DNA of 64,000 nt from Lichenostomus cassidix (Eukaryota; Chordata; Aves; Passeriformes; Meliphagidae): the NCBI GenBank assembly GCA_008360975.2, contig CM039183.1, forward strand, positions 79,458,350 to 79,522,349, in the 5' to 3' direction. The notes under the pieces are model-generated. The model did no database searches. It had not been told where the DNA came from and saw only the letters and a list, made by a program, of their open reading frames with translations. Positions 23,809 through 37,000 of this stretch are shown piece by piece; position 1 is the stretch's first letter, and every line of letters starts with the position of its first letter. A program made the position numbers and the translations under genes.

Positions 23809-25734
23809 CTTGTAGAAAATGCAAGGAATTTTGATTATATTTGGAGAAAATTCAATGTTTAAATAGTATCTCTTGATTTAGGATTACCTTAAAAGGTAGT
23901 AGCAGGTCACATATAAAGGTCTTGAAAGTGTTTTATTAATTGCAGAAACAACATGTAGCAGATGAGCTTTTTATTTCAGATATCTCCCTTTTAATCTCCC
24001 AAGAGTCTTTTGAAGAATTTTAATCTTCACTTAATCATTTTTTTCTTTTCTAGATTTTATCTCTGCTACTTATGTGCATATACACACTTATGTACATATC
24101 TAAACCAGCCACTGCTGATGTTTCGTGTCTGTTTAATAAACACTGCTGATAGGCACTCCTGATGCAGAAGTAAAGGTTTTGCCCCAAGTTTTCTACAGAA
24201 TGGAAAATGTTTTTCATGTCTAGGGTAGTGCTGAATGTCGTAGTGGGGAATAAAGTGGTCCTTCAGTTTTTCCCCATAAGTCATCCTCAGCAGTTCAGAA
24301 AGCACAGGGATGCATCCATTACAATGACACCTCAGTTAGTTGAAACATTTTATTCTACTCCCACATTTTGTGTTTTCGGAGTAGCAAAGCAGAAAAACTA
24401 CAACCTGAAAAAGGTTGGGATATTTGTTTAGTGACATCTTCATTGCCTTCCCCCACAATATTTATTTAATTAATGCAGAGTTTCAAAGCGATTAGCAGAA
24501 ATCCTGAGAAATAAACCCAGGCCCTCAGTGCCTTGAAAAGCAGCAGGTTTTGTTAAGTTTGATCAAAACCATGACAGTTACATTTCAGCACACACGTGCA
24601 GAAGGGATCGAGCTTGCTACTGACATTTTGATTGCACTCTGTAGAATTTATGCTTAGGAAAAGCTTCAGCTAGTGTTTTGGCATATCTTATCTGTAGGGC
24701 ACTGCAGCAATAAATCCTGTGAAATGCAATCAAATGTTAATAGAAAATCCTTTGTGGGAGACATCTCCAACAGTGAGTTTCTCTCCTCCCCCTTTCCACT
24801 CCAAAAGCCTGTTTATCTACCCAGACAGATCTATACCTGCCACTTGTAGCTGTGCTGCACTATGTTTTGTGGAGACAAAGGGTGACTTTCAGAGAACAGA
24901 CCTGTGTAGACTTCTCCTAGGCTCGTGCCAGTCTCTGCTGTGAATCTGTTTAAAGCTTCAGGCAAGGTCAAGGCTAGGTCTCAAAACATCACCCTGGGAT
25001 GTGCCCCAGGAGAAAACCCCTGCACCAGGGCAGAAGAAATACAGAAAATAGACTAATATCATGGAAAGGTTTTGGACAGGATGAGTCACTGACCAGACTG
25101 CTTTCTTCACCTGTCCCAAGGTATGTAGGTATTGACGAACACAGAGCATGTTTTGGCCACAGCTGGGGATATCCTTGATCCTGTTTACTTTTCTCATAGC
25201 CTGTAGTTAAAGTAATTAAGTTTCTTATGTGTTGCTGTGTGTTAAGTGGCACTGAAAGCTGGGCCTGCTCCAGGTGCATTGGGAACAGGGCCCAAATGGA
25301 AAGTGAAGAGAGCTTGACAGCATCTAAGCCTCATGTTTTGTTGCCTGATTCAGATCAAAAAACCTTCAGATGCCTTCAGCCCATGTTTGTCTGCCTACAG
25401 CTACAGCAAGGTGTCCCAGGCCACAGGGAATGGGAGCAGGAAGGTCCTCATGACATGTGCTGCCTGTGGCCATAAGTTAGCAATAGGTAGAAGCTTGGGA
25501 CAGGGAACTTGCTTGGTGGAGATAATACCCAGAAATAAGTGTTGTGGTGCCCAAAGAGCCACTGCCTACAGAACAGGCTGGTGAAGGGGCCACAGCATGC
25601 CATGGGGTGCATGGTTTCCCACCACAGTTTGGGTTTCAAGTGCTATTTACCCCACCCCTAGAGACAGCTTCCAGCTCTAGTTTGATCCCATGCAAGAGAA
25701 TTAGTCCTTCAGCCCCAAGCCTGTCCTCACACAG
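23809..25734. other. Single-copy DNA, GC rising after 24.7 kb
   Basis: No repeat recognised. From about 24.7 kb the sequence becomes less AT-rich and carries several overlapping 60-95 codon frames on both strands, none with a recognisable domain. A minus-strand segment 25111-25200 has splice-like borders (TTTAACTACAG and CAG followed by GTGAAG) and two open frames; this is too weak to call. Confidence 0.4.
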
Positions 25735-25800
25735 AAGTGCTCAGTGCAGCTCAGACTTACAAATCCTGGCTCTTTGCAAGCAAATGAAGAGGTGTTTATG
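25735..25800 (+). CDS. Candidate internal exon, 66 nt, unknown protein
   Basis: A good acceptor (CAAGCCTGTCCTCACACAG) ends at 25734 and a good donor (TATG followed by GTGAGG) follows 25800. The 66 bases are open in the phase-0 frame, reading KCSVQLRLTNPG near the start and NEEVFM at the end. Being a multiple of three with clean splice borders is suggestive, but a second frame is also open and no partner exon was identified on this strand. Chance exons of this quality are expected in a window this size. Confidence 0.15.
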
Positions 25801-28800
25801 GTGAGGCTGTGTTCAGCTCTCACTGAAGGGTGATAGGCCAGGACAAAGTGTCAGAAGGCTAGTTTGGCAAGGAGTTTCCTGTTAGGTCCTGGTGGGAATG
25901 GAAGAGATGTCCATTTCGGATAGTGGAAATAGTCCATTCTAGTTAACAATGAGCTTGGTTTTTTTCTTTATTTTCCAGTAGTAAAACATCATAGGACAGT
26001 GAATGAGTTGCTATTTTAGGCTTGTGCTGCTATTTACTAAGTGTAGAACTAGGATGATGGCATATAAATATCATATTTAAAACTACAGTTTATCAGATCT
26101 GCATTCCAATATCACATCTGTGCAGAACTACCCATTACACTCTTGCTTCCAATGTTGTTTTCTCTCCTTGGTAATCTCTCCATGCAAAAATATTTTCATA
26201 TAATGAAATATGCAGAAAGAAGGCCATAGTGATAGACAGACTGAAATAAAACTGATAGGGCACATAGTCTGGAAATTCCTGGCAGCTTCAAATCCCCATT
26301 ACAATAATAAAAAATCTAGTTTATGAATGTTAACAAGAACATTTAACGTTGTAATATTTTTTTTAATGTTTTTCCTAAGTTTATAGCAATTTGCTTCATC
26401 CAGGAAACATTGCAAAGTGCTGGTAACAAGCAAAGAGACAGTCAGTAAATATTACAGTTATTGCTGGATTTTCAAAGCAGAAAATTAAAAATTAGGTGGT
26501 TTATACGCTATTACTCAGGGTTTAGTCACTATTTATTGTTCTGCTGGAACAATTTAGGCCATTTTTCCCCCATATCTCTTATTTAATCTCGTTTAGACTA
26601 ACCCTCTGCTCAGCTCATACAGAGTGTGAACATAGCCTAGTCTTCCCATGGCAGCATGACACTGAAATATTATTACCTAATTAGACTGCTTTTCCCTGGT
26701 AGCAAGCAGTTCCCATTTATTTTAAAGACATATGCTTTTGTTGTGCTGTTGGAGAGACTAGCAGTATTTGTGTAGATATCTGAGAAAAACACAAAGGGAA
26801 ATGAACTTAAAATTTACATCTCAGTACACATTTTTATTCTTTACGTAATTTGGACTGAGCTGAGATTGTCTGCTCACAAAAGGCCTGGTACTGGGAATAG
26901 CAGGATTGTTATTATAGGCAGAATTCAAACACATTGGCAGAATCTGTGGGAAAGTTTGTCCATTTTAGTCCTGGTTTTACTGGATGGTGAAACATTCCTT
27001 GAATAGTTAGTATGCTGGCCCAAGGCCTGAAAAAGTCGCTAAACCCTTCTTTTTTCTTTATCTTTTATAGTGAAAGCTGACAAGGAGATTAACAAGACAG
27101 GTTACTTACAGCAGACATTTGCCCCCTCAGTTACAAACAGGTCAAGGTTATCAGGTTGGTTCCAAGTGAGGAACATGGGAAAGTGTACTATGAGTCTAAT
27201 GGGACATAGCACCCTACAAAACATCTTTCTTGCAGGGTGTAATCCTCTGCAACATTTTCCTCCTCTTCTGAAAAAACTTCTGTTGCATTTGCAGTAACTG
27301 GAGCTTACCTCCCATTTTGTAAGATATCATCTTCAGGACTATGACATGTAAACATAAGGGTTGCTATCATCTTTCAAGAATGTGCAACTTTTTCTTTTTT
27401 CCCTTGCATGATGAACAGTACATGATCAACTCTGACTTAAGGATTACTTTCTCTTGAAATGCTTGTCCTCACTTCTGGAAATGGAAAGAATAATTAAATC
27501 AAAGAGTAATTAAACCTTATATCTTCAAATCATTCTTGCACATTTTTCTTTATTTGTTCAAAAATTTCAAGGATTCTAGTGTTACTCTACATTAGTACCT
27601 ATTTTGGTGACCAAGAGTCTGACTTACATCTGATTCTATTTCTCCAGCTTCTTGAAGCTTATCAAATTTTTGCTGGGGGAAAACATTGAATTTTAGCTTT
27701 TTGGAGAGGTCATTGGGTTAGGAATGGGTTTACACTTTTAAAAAATATTTGCCTTTATACATATACAAGTGCACATTACTCTAAAATATAAAGTAGAAAA
27801 ATAGACTTAGGATCTTTTTATTAACTAAAACTTAAAATTCTGCAACTTGTCATCAGAAATGTATTTTTTTTATTCATTTGTAATAGCTTTTTCTTCCTTT
27901 ATAAGCTTTCACTCTTTGTAAGGTTTCATAACTGAGTCTACCTCAGAAGCAGATGGAAATAGTGACACTAGGGATTCAGACTTCAGAGCTCTTGTTACAG
28001 CAATTTTGAGGCTAGAACTAAAACAAAACAAAATTATTCTTCAGTTAGTGTTCATCTATCTCTCTATAATGCAGAGTACTTTTAGTCCTCTGCTGTGTTT
28101 TCCTCAAACTTGAGGTCTTTTCAGGTGAGAGAAACAACCTTGATAAAGAGTTATCTTTTCTTTCAATTTTGCTTTATTTCTTTCAATATAAGGGATCATA
28201 TCCAGTAATTTTCACATAGAGGAGGATTTTATTATGAGACTCACAAGTTGAAATGCAGCATTATAAATTAAAGTTGCAGAATCTTGAGCAGTTTACAAAA
28301 AAGAATTCTTATTCACTGAGAAATTATGTTATTTCCTCATTTATTTAATCATGAGCTAAAGTAAACCAAATGGCTTAAAGTCTTTGAGGAATGAAGACTT
28401 GGAAAACATTAAAATGTTTTGACAGCAGCTTATGATTATGTTAACATATCATAATATAAAATTATCAGCTATAGTAAATACTAATTTTACTCTTCTATGT
28501 CAAAACGAATGTCATAAAACCAACTGAGGAAATTAAAAAAAAGAAAATTTGCTGTATTTAAATAGAATATTTGGATGCTGTCAAAATGCAAAGAAAAAAA
28601 GTCGAAAATATTTTGACGCTTGCAGATAAATGCCTAAAAAAAATCAACACATTCACTTGAGATGTTTTTATTTTGACAGAAATTGAGATTTCTGGTCTTA
28701 AACTCATCTGTCAAAATGTTTTCACCTTGTCTGAGTGATACCATGTTTGTAGCCAAACTTCTGTCTCAGGCTTTGCTTCTACACCGAATAGCTCTGTGCC

Positions 28801-30155
28801 TCACTGTCTCACCTACCAGGGCAGGTTTGATCCAGAGCCAGCCTGAGCCGAGAACCACATTTTTGTCAAATTAGCTCGTGCACATGAGACAGCTTTTTGC
28901 GCTTGAGTTAGGCTGTTGGAGGGCAGAGAATACTTAATCTTGTTTAAAGCCTGTCAGGACAGCATTATTGCTACAGGATGTGTCCTGACACAATTCCATC
29001 CTGTGAGTTTGCACTTCACATCTTGAAGTGATTGTGTTTCTGATCTGGTAGCCACAAAGAGGGATCTTCTGGAGATGTGGCTAATGGCCAGTGCAAGTTG
29101 ATATTCATGGGAAGAAGTTGTGGAGCCATGGCTAACATTGAAATGACTCTTGAAAAAACAATGTTTAAACAGATGTTAAATGGAAGAGAAATTTTCAGCT
29201 GCATTTTAATAGATTCTTTTTTCCCAAGAATCATTTATGTTTGTTGCCTGAGATTTGAAAGAGCGGAAAGAAAGAGGTTAAGCTTGTTTCTTACAAAAAA
29301 TGTCTGGTTCCCTACACAAGTGGTCAGAAGAGAGTGGGGTTGTGCACGTCTCTCCCTCCCTTTCACAAACCCTCCCACAGCTCTCAGTATCCCTAACTCT
29401 GGGGTCTTCTAAGGTCTCCTAAAGTTGTTTGCTAGACTTACTGCCCATTCCATTTACTTTTGTCTCTCTGGCCAGTGAGGAATGGTACTACTATTCCTAA
29501 TGATAGTTATGTCATACTACACAACTATCTGACATAAGTCCGGACCTGCAAAACAGGATATTCTGGAAGGTGGGTGAACAAGAGGCAGCAAACAGGAAGA
29601 AATAGCCATTCTTATTTTCATTTTATGTTTATTGTGCAAAAGTGCATTTGAGTTAGCTTATCTTGGCTAGGTGTTAGCTAAACTCTTCTTCCAAGTCTTC
29701 ATGACAAATCATAAATGTGAATTTTTCCATCACTGCATGCTTCAAGAGAATTGCAGCCATTCATACAGAAAAGGGGTGTTGCAAATGAGGATCATTCGGC
29801 ATGAAGTACTTTTTAACTCTTTTTGTTATAATTTAGTTATAATTTTTCTATAGAGAAAAGAGGGAGAGAGTGAACAAAGGGTCCTAAGCCAAAGATCTAT
29901 TGCCAGAATCTATATTGTTTTAGTTCTGGAGACTTTTCTTAGAAGTACTGGTAGGAAAACCACCTGCTAAACACATGGGCCCTGTTTAGTCAGCATGGGA
30001 TAAAGTCAGATGATTAAAAGAGACATGAAGAGGCCAAGCTCATGAGGTGCTGCCTCTTCACTTTTGCACCATATTTTTTTCTTTATTGAATAGCCAGGCT
30101 CTCAGAAACTGTATGTCACAATAAGAGCTGAAATTATATGACCAGGAAAGAGCTG

Positions 30156-30157
<2 letters not shown>
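25801..30157. other. Single-copy AT-rich DNA, no gene seen
   Basis: No interspersed repeat recognised. Frames up to about 111 codons (29077-29412, plus) have no domain and no splice support. Confidence 0.5.

Positions 30158-30202
<45 letters not shown>
30158..30202. repeat. (CA)n dinucleotide microsatellite
   Basis: An uninterrupted AC repeat of about 22 units. Pure repeats of this length are usually polymorphic and would serve as a marker. Confidence 0.97.
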
Positions 30203-30205
<3 letters not shown>

Positions 30206-32187
30206 CTGTGTCACAATAACCTTGGACCACTCTGGCTTTGATCTTCTTTTGTAAAGAACTTTTTTTTCAACTTTTCTGAAGTAACTCCTGATTTATGTTG
30301 CTATAAGTATTATGCCCTGAAGGCATGGCATGTGTTCCTATACTCTCATATTTTATGGTTAACTAAATCTTTTGGCAAAACTTCATCTAAAAACTTGCCA
30401 AATTTGCTGTAGATAAAAAGATATGGTTTTCTCACATAAACGACCCAAAGAATACAGCAACTGCTGGACTCACATTTTTTTTATTTTTCAGAGTGACTTG
30501 ATATGTTTTATGGGCAACCATTATGATGAATTTTTTCCACTTGAAAATACATAAATAAACCTCTTTTTCTGATTTGTTAAATCTTTTTTAGCGAATTCTG
30601 GATTTCATTCTAATTTTATGTGTATAAGTGTCTCAGCATTTCATATTTCTCCCTCTCTGAGCCTTTAATTCTCTTTACTTCTCCTAATGATGGTGCATGC
30701 ATGTACAAATTCTGCATTGCCTGCCAAGATTTCAATGATTGTATTATGCAAAGTCATGTTTGGAAGATAGATTCTATTTGGGATAATAGAAATCTTTTCA
30801 GGAATGGAAGAGGACCTTGCAGTGTGCCCTTCTTGTGCACTGTTAAATTGGTCTATACATGAAAAAGGATTTAGGTGCATTAAAATCATTAGGAGAGTCT
30901 CTTTAAGCAAGAGGACCTTTAGCATTTCCCAAATGGCATTTTAATTTTTTAATTTTAATTTCGTGAAAAGAGTAACAAAAGTCAGATCTGATGTTAGTGG
31001 GAGGAATCTCATCTCTACTGCCAGGAACACATGAACAAACCAAATTATCATGATAGAAATATCATTGGAACCAGTGGAAACAGACAGAAGAAGTAACCAT
31101 AATGAAAAACAACTGCTTAGAGGTGTGTTTATGTTGTTTGTGTGCTTATACAAATGAAAACAGATGTTTTATCATACATTTTCTACCTTTGCCAGCTGGT
31201 TTTCCCTTGGTTGATTCAGTCTGGTTTTTGCTTTTTAAACTAGGTTTGCACAAAAGAGTCCTAAAAAATTATGTATTAATAATCATTATCACATAATGCT
31301 AGCAATTCCTGCAGTTATAAAATTTAATAAATGTGCAGTGATGACACACATGAGAAACAGACATGATAGGACACCATGGTGCCATTTGTGGTACTGAGCT
31401 GGAAGTCAAGGCAACAAAGCCCGAGGCAGAACAAATGAATGTCTGAACATACCTTGCTGTACCAGAAAAATCTCTTTTCTTAAGGGCTTTGGTGATAAAT
31501 ATTTTGCAAGATTTCAGTGGTTATTGAATAAATTGAAACAGCTTCTTTTTATATAGAAAGTGGAAAGTGATAGCAGGAATTTGAAGGAAAGAAGTGTCTG
31601 TTCAGATTTACTTTCATTGTAATCTCTTTTCAGCTGAATTGGCCTTTTAAAATGTATACAGCTGCTTGATAGGAAAACAGGCACTGCAGGACTGATGCCA
31701 ACATTTTTCAACTCTCCAGTTAAATCAAAGTAACCTTGGGAAGTCTGTGATTGGTACATTCTAGTCAGAACTGTATTTAACAGCCCCTTAAAAAAGAACA
31801 GATTCATCTGTCACTGGCTTGTAAACTATAGCCTTTCCCAAATCCCAGTGAAGAAAAATAAAATAGGTTCCCATGGGACTTCAGAGGAAGATTAGAATAG
31901 TGACCAAGGAGATTTAGAAAGCTTTCTGTTGCTCAGGACAATATGACAAACCCTTGGGCTATCTTGAAATGGTACTCAGGAGAACATCCCTGTAGGAGTT
32001 GTGATACAAAAGAAAAGAGAAACAATTCTCTCTTTCCAAAGAAAAACAAACCTCAGAAATTTCATGAGAGAAAGACTATAAAATTTTCAATAAAAAGTGT
32101 AGGATGGGGAATGAATGATTGTTTAAACAAACTGTCTAACTTTAGAAATTTATGCATCTCATTATAACACAGATGAAAACAAATCTC
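30203..32187. other. Single-copy AT-rich DNA, no gene seen
   Basis: No repeat family, gene or regulatory pattern recognised. Confidence 0.5.
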
Positions 32188-32205
32188 TTTTTTTTTTTTT
32201 TTTTT
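32188..32205. repeat. Poly-T run (18)
   Basis: Eighteen consecutive T with no recognisable retroposon body on either side. Confidence 0.9.
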
Positions 32206-32554
32206 GAATCATGAAACATCACATCAAGGAGTAGAGATGTGGAAAACAGATCAGCTCAAAGGATAGAGATGATCTTCTCATAAATTCTTTTGCTGCCAAA
32301 TGAGAAAGAAGAAAGAGAAGATGGAGACCATGCTGAGAGAGTGTACTTTTTGTTTGAAGAAGAAAGCTCTGATTACTTATGATGTTACAGTGCCAGTTGG
32401 TTAGGTTAAATGGTTACCAGACTCTATGACACAACATTTGGCAGGATTTATCAAGTTGTTTTTGAGCTAGCTGGGAGATAGACAGGACAGTCTTCAATGA
32501 ACTAAATCTCAATATGTAATTTCAGTCTATAGAAGATGACAAATAGAAGAGATT

Positions 32555-32770
32555 AATCATAGAATTATAGAATAGTTCAGTTTGGAAGAGACCTTAAAAA
32601 TCCTCTAGTTCCATCCCCCCCTGCCTTGGGCAGGGACATCTTCTACTATACCAGGTTGCTCAGAGCCCCATCCAGCCTGGCTCTGAAAACTTACCGGGTT
32701 GGCACATCCACAACTTCTCTGGGCAACATGTTCCAGTGCCTCATCACCCTCACAGCAAAAATTAACAGTT
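32555..32770 (-). mobile_element. CR1 LINE 3' end, minus strand
   Basis: The sequence starts with AATCATAGAATTATAGAATA (tail octamers), then TTTGGAAGAGACCTTAAAAATCC, GGGCAGGGACATCTTCTACT, CAGAGCCCCATCCAGCCTGG and GGCAACATGTTCCAGTGCCT, in antisense CR1 order. The copy is truncated about 215 bases from its 3' end, just after the CACCCTCACAG motif. Confidence 0.93.
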
Positions 32771-33724
32771 GCAACTTTAAAGTATCAGTTGCTAAAGAAA
32801 TAGTTGGAAGGAAAGAAGTTCAGTTATAAATGGAAGGGGAATGTGTGGTAGCAGTTTTACCAGCTGGTGCACCTATCCTTTGAGAGCACTATTTGTCCAA
32901 GGGATACCTCTGAAAGAAACAGACTTTCACTAAGCTAAGTCACAAGGGAAGACAATAGAAAGTCATTTTACCTCATGATGATTAAACTCCCACCGTTGAA
33001 AATTTTCAATTGAAATGTTTTTATAATAGTTCCCCATATCTAAAATAGATTATTGTTTTCCTTCTATAAACCTAATCTTGTCCCACTGAATTACAAGTTC
33101 TCACAGATATGCATTTTTTCACAAGAATTTTGTTTTCATTTGAAAATATTGTTCAAGGATAAGATGATGTATTATGTCAAAGAGGAACAGCTAAACAGGC
33201 CCAAGCATGACTAAATAGACCAAAAGTTATTTTATTTTTTATGTTCTCTGTTCTCATTATAATCAGAATCTGTTGATTGGAATGCAACAGAAAAGCCATA
33301 GATAAACATATAAAAATTTGTAGCAGGTTCTTGGTATTTACTTAATGGAGTTAGTGGCATTGTTTGAGGGTGCCTAATGAAATTTAAAAAAACAGTGGTT
33401 ACAAGTGGGAATTTGAAAAACAACATTTTTGTGAAAAAGTTAAATCTGGTCTGTCATGATTAAGAAGATATTTTGAAAATAGCCTACATGACTAAAGAAA
33501 TCTTTAAATATTACTTGGAAAGTTTTCTTTTTAGTTCAGGAAAGTTTTCTTTTTAGTTTATTAAAAGGGGTCAAATGAAAGGAAAGAAAGGCTGTAAATG
33601 CATCATTTTGGGGAATGAAAGTATATGAATCTTCCATATCTACACCTGAAGACCTGCAATTTCTGCTGAAGAATTGCACTTTACTAGACATAAGACAGCA
33701 AGAAGGACAAAATTAAATCTTATT
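32771..33724. other. Single-copy DNA with a 22-bp tandem duplication
   Basis: Two adjacent 22-bp copies starting GGAAAGTTTTCTTTTTAG lie at 33517-33538 and 33539-33560 and differ by one base. Nothing else was recognised. Confidence 0.6.
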
Positions 33725-33782
33725 TTATCAAGTGGATAGACTAGATAACCTCATGGGCACCTTCTATCTATGATTTTCACAC
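33725..33782 (+). mobile_element. Possible CR1 3' terminal scrap, plus strand
   Basis: AGTGGATAGACTAGATAACC followed by TCATGGGCACCTTCTATCTATGATTTTC resembles the last about 50 bases of a CR1 (GGTTGGACTAGATGACCTC..CCTTCCAACCTATGATTC). It is short and degraded, so it may be a coincidence or belong to the neighbouring CR1. Confidence 0.45.
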
Positions 33783-33919
33783 TTTTATACCTGAAACCAA
33801 CAGAGTTATTCTTGAGGTCTGGAAGAATGAGTAACAATTTGAGGAGATACACTCTCTATAAATAGAGGTGTTACTATTGGGACAGTTCGTTCTCACAATG
33901 GGAATGGTATTTTATGATG

Positions 33920-34007
33920 ACCAAATAGCCTCTGTCCCTGTCTGTGCCAGGGGTATCAGACTAGATGGTTTTAAAGGTCAATTCCAACCCAAATCATTCT
34001 ATGATTA
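33920..34007 (+). mobile_element. CR1 LINE 3' end, plus strand
   Basis: The run TGTCCCTGTCTGTGCCAGGG, AGACTAGATGGTTTTAAAGG, TCAATTCCAACCCAAATCAT, TCTATGATTATT is the sense-strand CR1 terminus with a short octamer tail at 34007. The 5' boundary is blurred and could lie up to 50 bases lower. Confidence 0.88.
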
Positions 34008-37000
34008 TTAACTTTAAGTGAAATATGAAAAACTTGTGAAGGTCAGCAGCTACCGATTCCAGATAAAGGAATAAAGTTACTTTTCTAAAATACTTAAATG
34101 TATTTGGGATTGCAATGGCAAAGCTGGACCTCATACATGATAAGCTACGATAGACTGACTTCTTTGCATAGTAGTTAACTTGGCAACATGCTACCATCTG
34201 CAGATTAAAATTTAAATCTGCAATTTAAAATAGTTTTAAAATATATCAGAATGAAGAAAATGCTGTAAGTGATAGGTAATTCTTATTTCCCTATTTTAAA
34301 ATTGATTTTATAAAATATTCACCCAAGAAAAATGGGTCATGTTTTAGAAATCTTATAGGAGACTGTACTTATCATCTTTTTTTTTCCCCAGGCAATTTTG
34401 AATATTAAGAAGTTCAGAAAAAATCCAGGAAAGTTTTAAAAGTTTCTAATACTTTTATGAAAGGCACCTGTATCTGGATTTTATGAATCATTAATCTGTG
34501 TTGCACAATAATGTTACAACAAACATTCATCTGTCCATTGAGCAGCTTTGAAAAAACAGAAATAGAGTTTTATATTTGTTTACCTTGCCTAAATAACTGT
34601 AGGTGTCTTTCACATTCTCAGAGGGAAAAAAATATGTAGAATGAAATTGTATTAAATGATAAGCCAAACTTTCAGAAGAATGCTTGAGTTCTTAAAAATA
34701 TTATCCAGTTTGTCTTTTAAACTAAGAATTTTTAGAAGAACAAATTTGTCCTCTTCAGACAAGAAAGAGGAAATAAATGTGTACTTATCTAAAAACCTGG
34801 ATAAAGTGAACTTGTTATTTGTCCTTTTCATACATTGCAAATTGTTATGTCCTTATGTATGAGTGGTATATATGAATGTATATATTCATAAATGCATTTC
34901 TGTGGTCACAGAATTAACTGTCACACTATGACGTACATATCTAGGAGAGTACTTGGCAAACTTCTTAATTTCATGTGCTCTGCTTTGCAAAAAATGTTCT
35001 GTGACCATAGTTGTTGGTATATCATGATGGCTCTTACTTGTCTTCATATGCTGCCTCGTAGTTGCAAACTGAAGTAGAATTGCTTATCACTTATCTCTTG
35101 ATTTCAGTCTTGTTGGCTTTAGAACTTGTTTAGTTTAACAATGGTGAACACATGTATTCTGCTGTGGAGAGATGGTGGTATTGGGCTGATATTTGACTAA
35201 CTAACGGGTCATGTAAAATATTTTTATAAATAAGTTTCCTTTGATGCTGAATGTCCTTTTGCTCCCATTTCAGCTCACAGTAAAAATCCATGCTACTTGT
35301 TAAGGGTCTTGATTCCATTTCCCATATTTAGGATCAGCATTGGAAGACCTCAATTATACCATAACATAATGCAAATGTAATGTAGTCACCAGAAGAGAAT
35401 GTTTAGTTATTTTAATGTTTAGTAAGCATGTCAACAAGAAATAAAAAGTCTAACTATAAGTTTGGTTTATGAGCAAGACTGAGTGTCTGACTGTCTGGTT
35501 ACTGAGCATAAAAAGCTGGGACTTAATCCACAGTCTCCTGAGCTGGCAAAGGAGAGAGATAGCAGTGTCTGTCACAGGCTGGTGCCATGGTAAACTGTCC
35601 CTTTGCATCTGCCTCTGTGGGACCTGATGCAGCTCTCCAGTGGTGCTCAGATGGCAGCATAATATATACTTGATCTACTGTTGTAATTTTTTGAACTGGG
35701 TAAAACCAAAATAAAACAGAAGAGGTGGTGAAAGAATGGTTCATATGCCAGCAATACAGCAGGCATCACAGACACCACTGTTTAAAACATTATGAGTTTA
35801 TTGATGGTGCAAGATGGCAGGCTGATTGGGACCGACACAGTATTTACTGACTATGAAATGTAAATGCCTAAAGCTGGAGGTTAGCTACACACAGAAGTTT
35901 ATTTCATGCCGTTTATGTGAATTTTATGGCTGAATATTACTACCCCAAAAAATAAAGTGTGGACATTTCTACTGGTTTATGTTCTGTTTGGGAAATTATA
36001 GCATACATCCATGAGATTTTCTTTGCTCCAGACCTTCCTGGGCAAATGGTTTTCTCACTTGGGGAATGAGGTTTTAGAAGGAAAACATTGCAACTGAAAC
36101 AGCTCCCAAATATCTGTGTGGAATGAGAACACTTTATAACTGATGCATTAGCATTTCATCAGAAGCTTGTAAAGTCAGATTTGGCAGGCAAAAGCATGGT
36201 GTGATAACCTCAAACTCATTCTGCTTTGGGTATGCTGGTAGTAAGCAAATGTACCAAAGGTGTGAGAACTGTTACAGAGTGTGCTACAGCGTACTGGGCT
36301 GGGTTCTCACCAATAAAATAGCTTTGACGTTCCCTTTCTGTAGTATGAATTTCACAGTAATTTAAATTAATGGACTAGAATCAAGTTAATTCTCATCTAC
36401 ACACTCTCATGCAAATCTTAAGAGAATAAGGCCCTAACTGGTAACAGGGAACAGCTTTGGGTTGTGCTGCTTTGTGCCCTGATATTCTAGCTTTGTATCA
36501 ACAAAGACTTTTGGGATAACTGTAGGACTTTTTCTCCTTATCCTTAGTTCCTTTGCATATCTCCTTTTTAATATTGGAAATACAAAGGTTCTAAACTGAG
36601 AAACTATCTGCATGGTTGGCAGCAGTTTAATTATCAACACTTCCATAATACCTGAAAATGTAGGAGTCCTGGGATAAATTCGAAAGAGCTTTGCTCAAGG
36701 ATGCAGAAGAGGTAGCATCCCAGTGATCAGAGATTATTGGGAAGAAGAGATACAAATGGCTAAGGAGAAAGGCACTGAAACTTGAGATGAGCACGGGCTG
36801 GAATCCTTCTGTCAAGTTACCTTGTTGGTTTGGTGTTCAACTCTGATAATTACAGATCACTAGCTCTCATCTTGGAGTACCAAGTAGGTCTCTTTTCATC
36901 TACTATGAGGAACAAACCTTTTTTTTTTTTTCGGTTTTAGAAGCTTGGGTACACCAATACCAAGCACAGAGATCTACATAAAGGCTATAAAGGAAAGTTT

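Noticed and set aside
23858..23922. Upstream minus-strand segment reading TFICDLLLPFK before a GTAATC donor, as an exon partner for the 23.45 kb frame
   Set aside because: The phases do not match for splicing to 23808, and the implied intron would be only about 80 bases.
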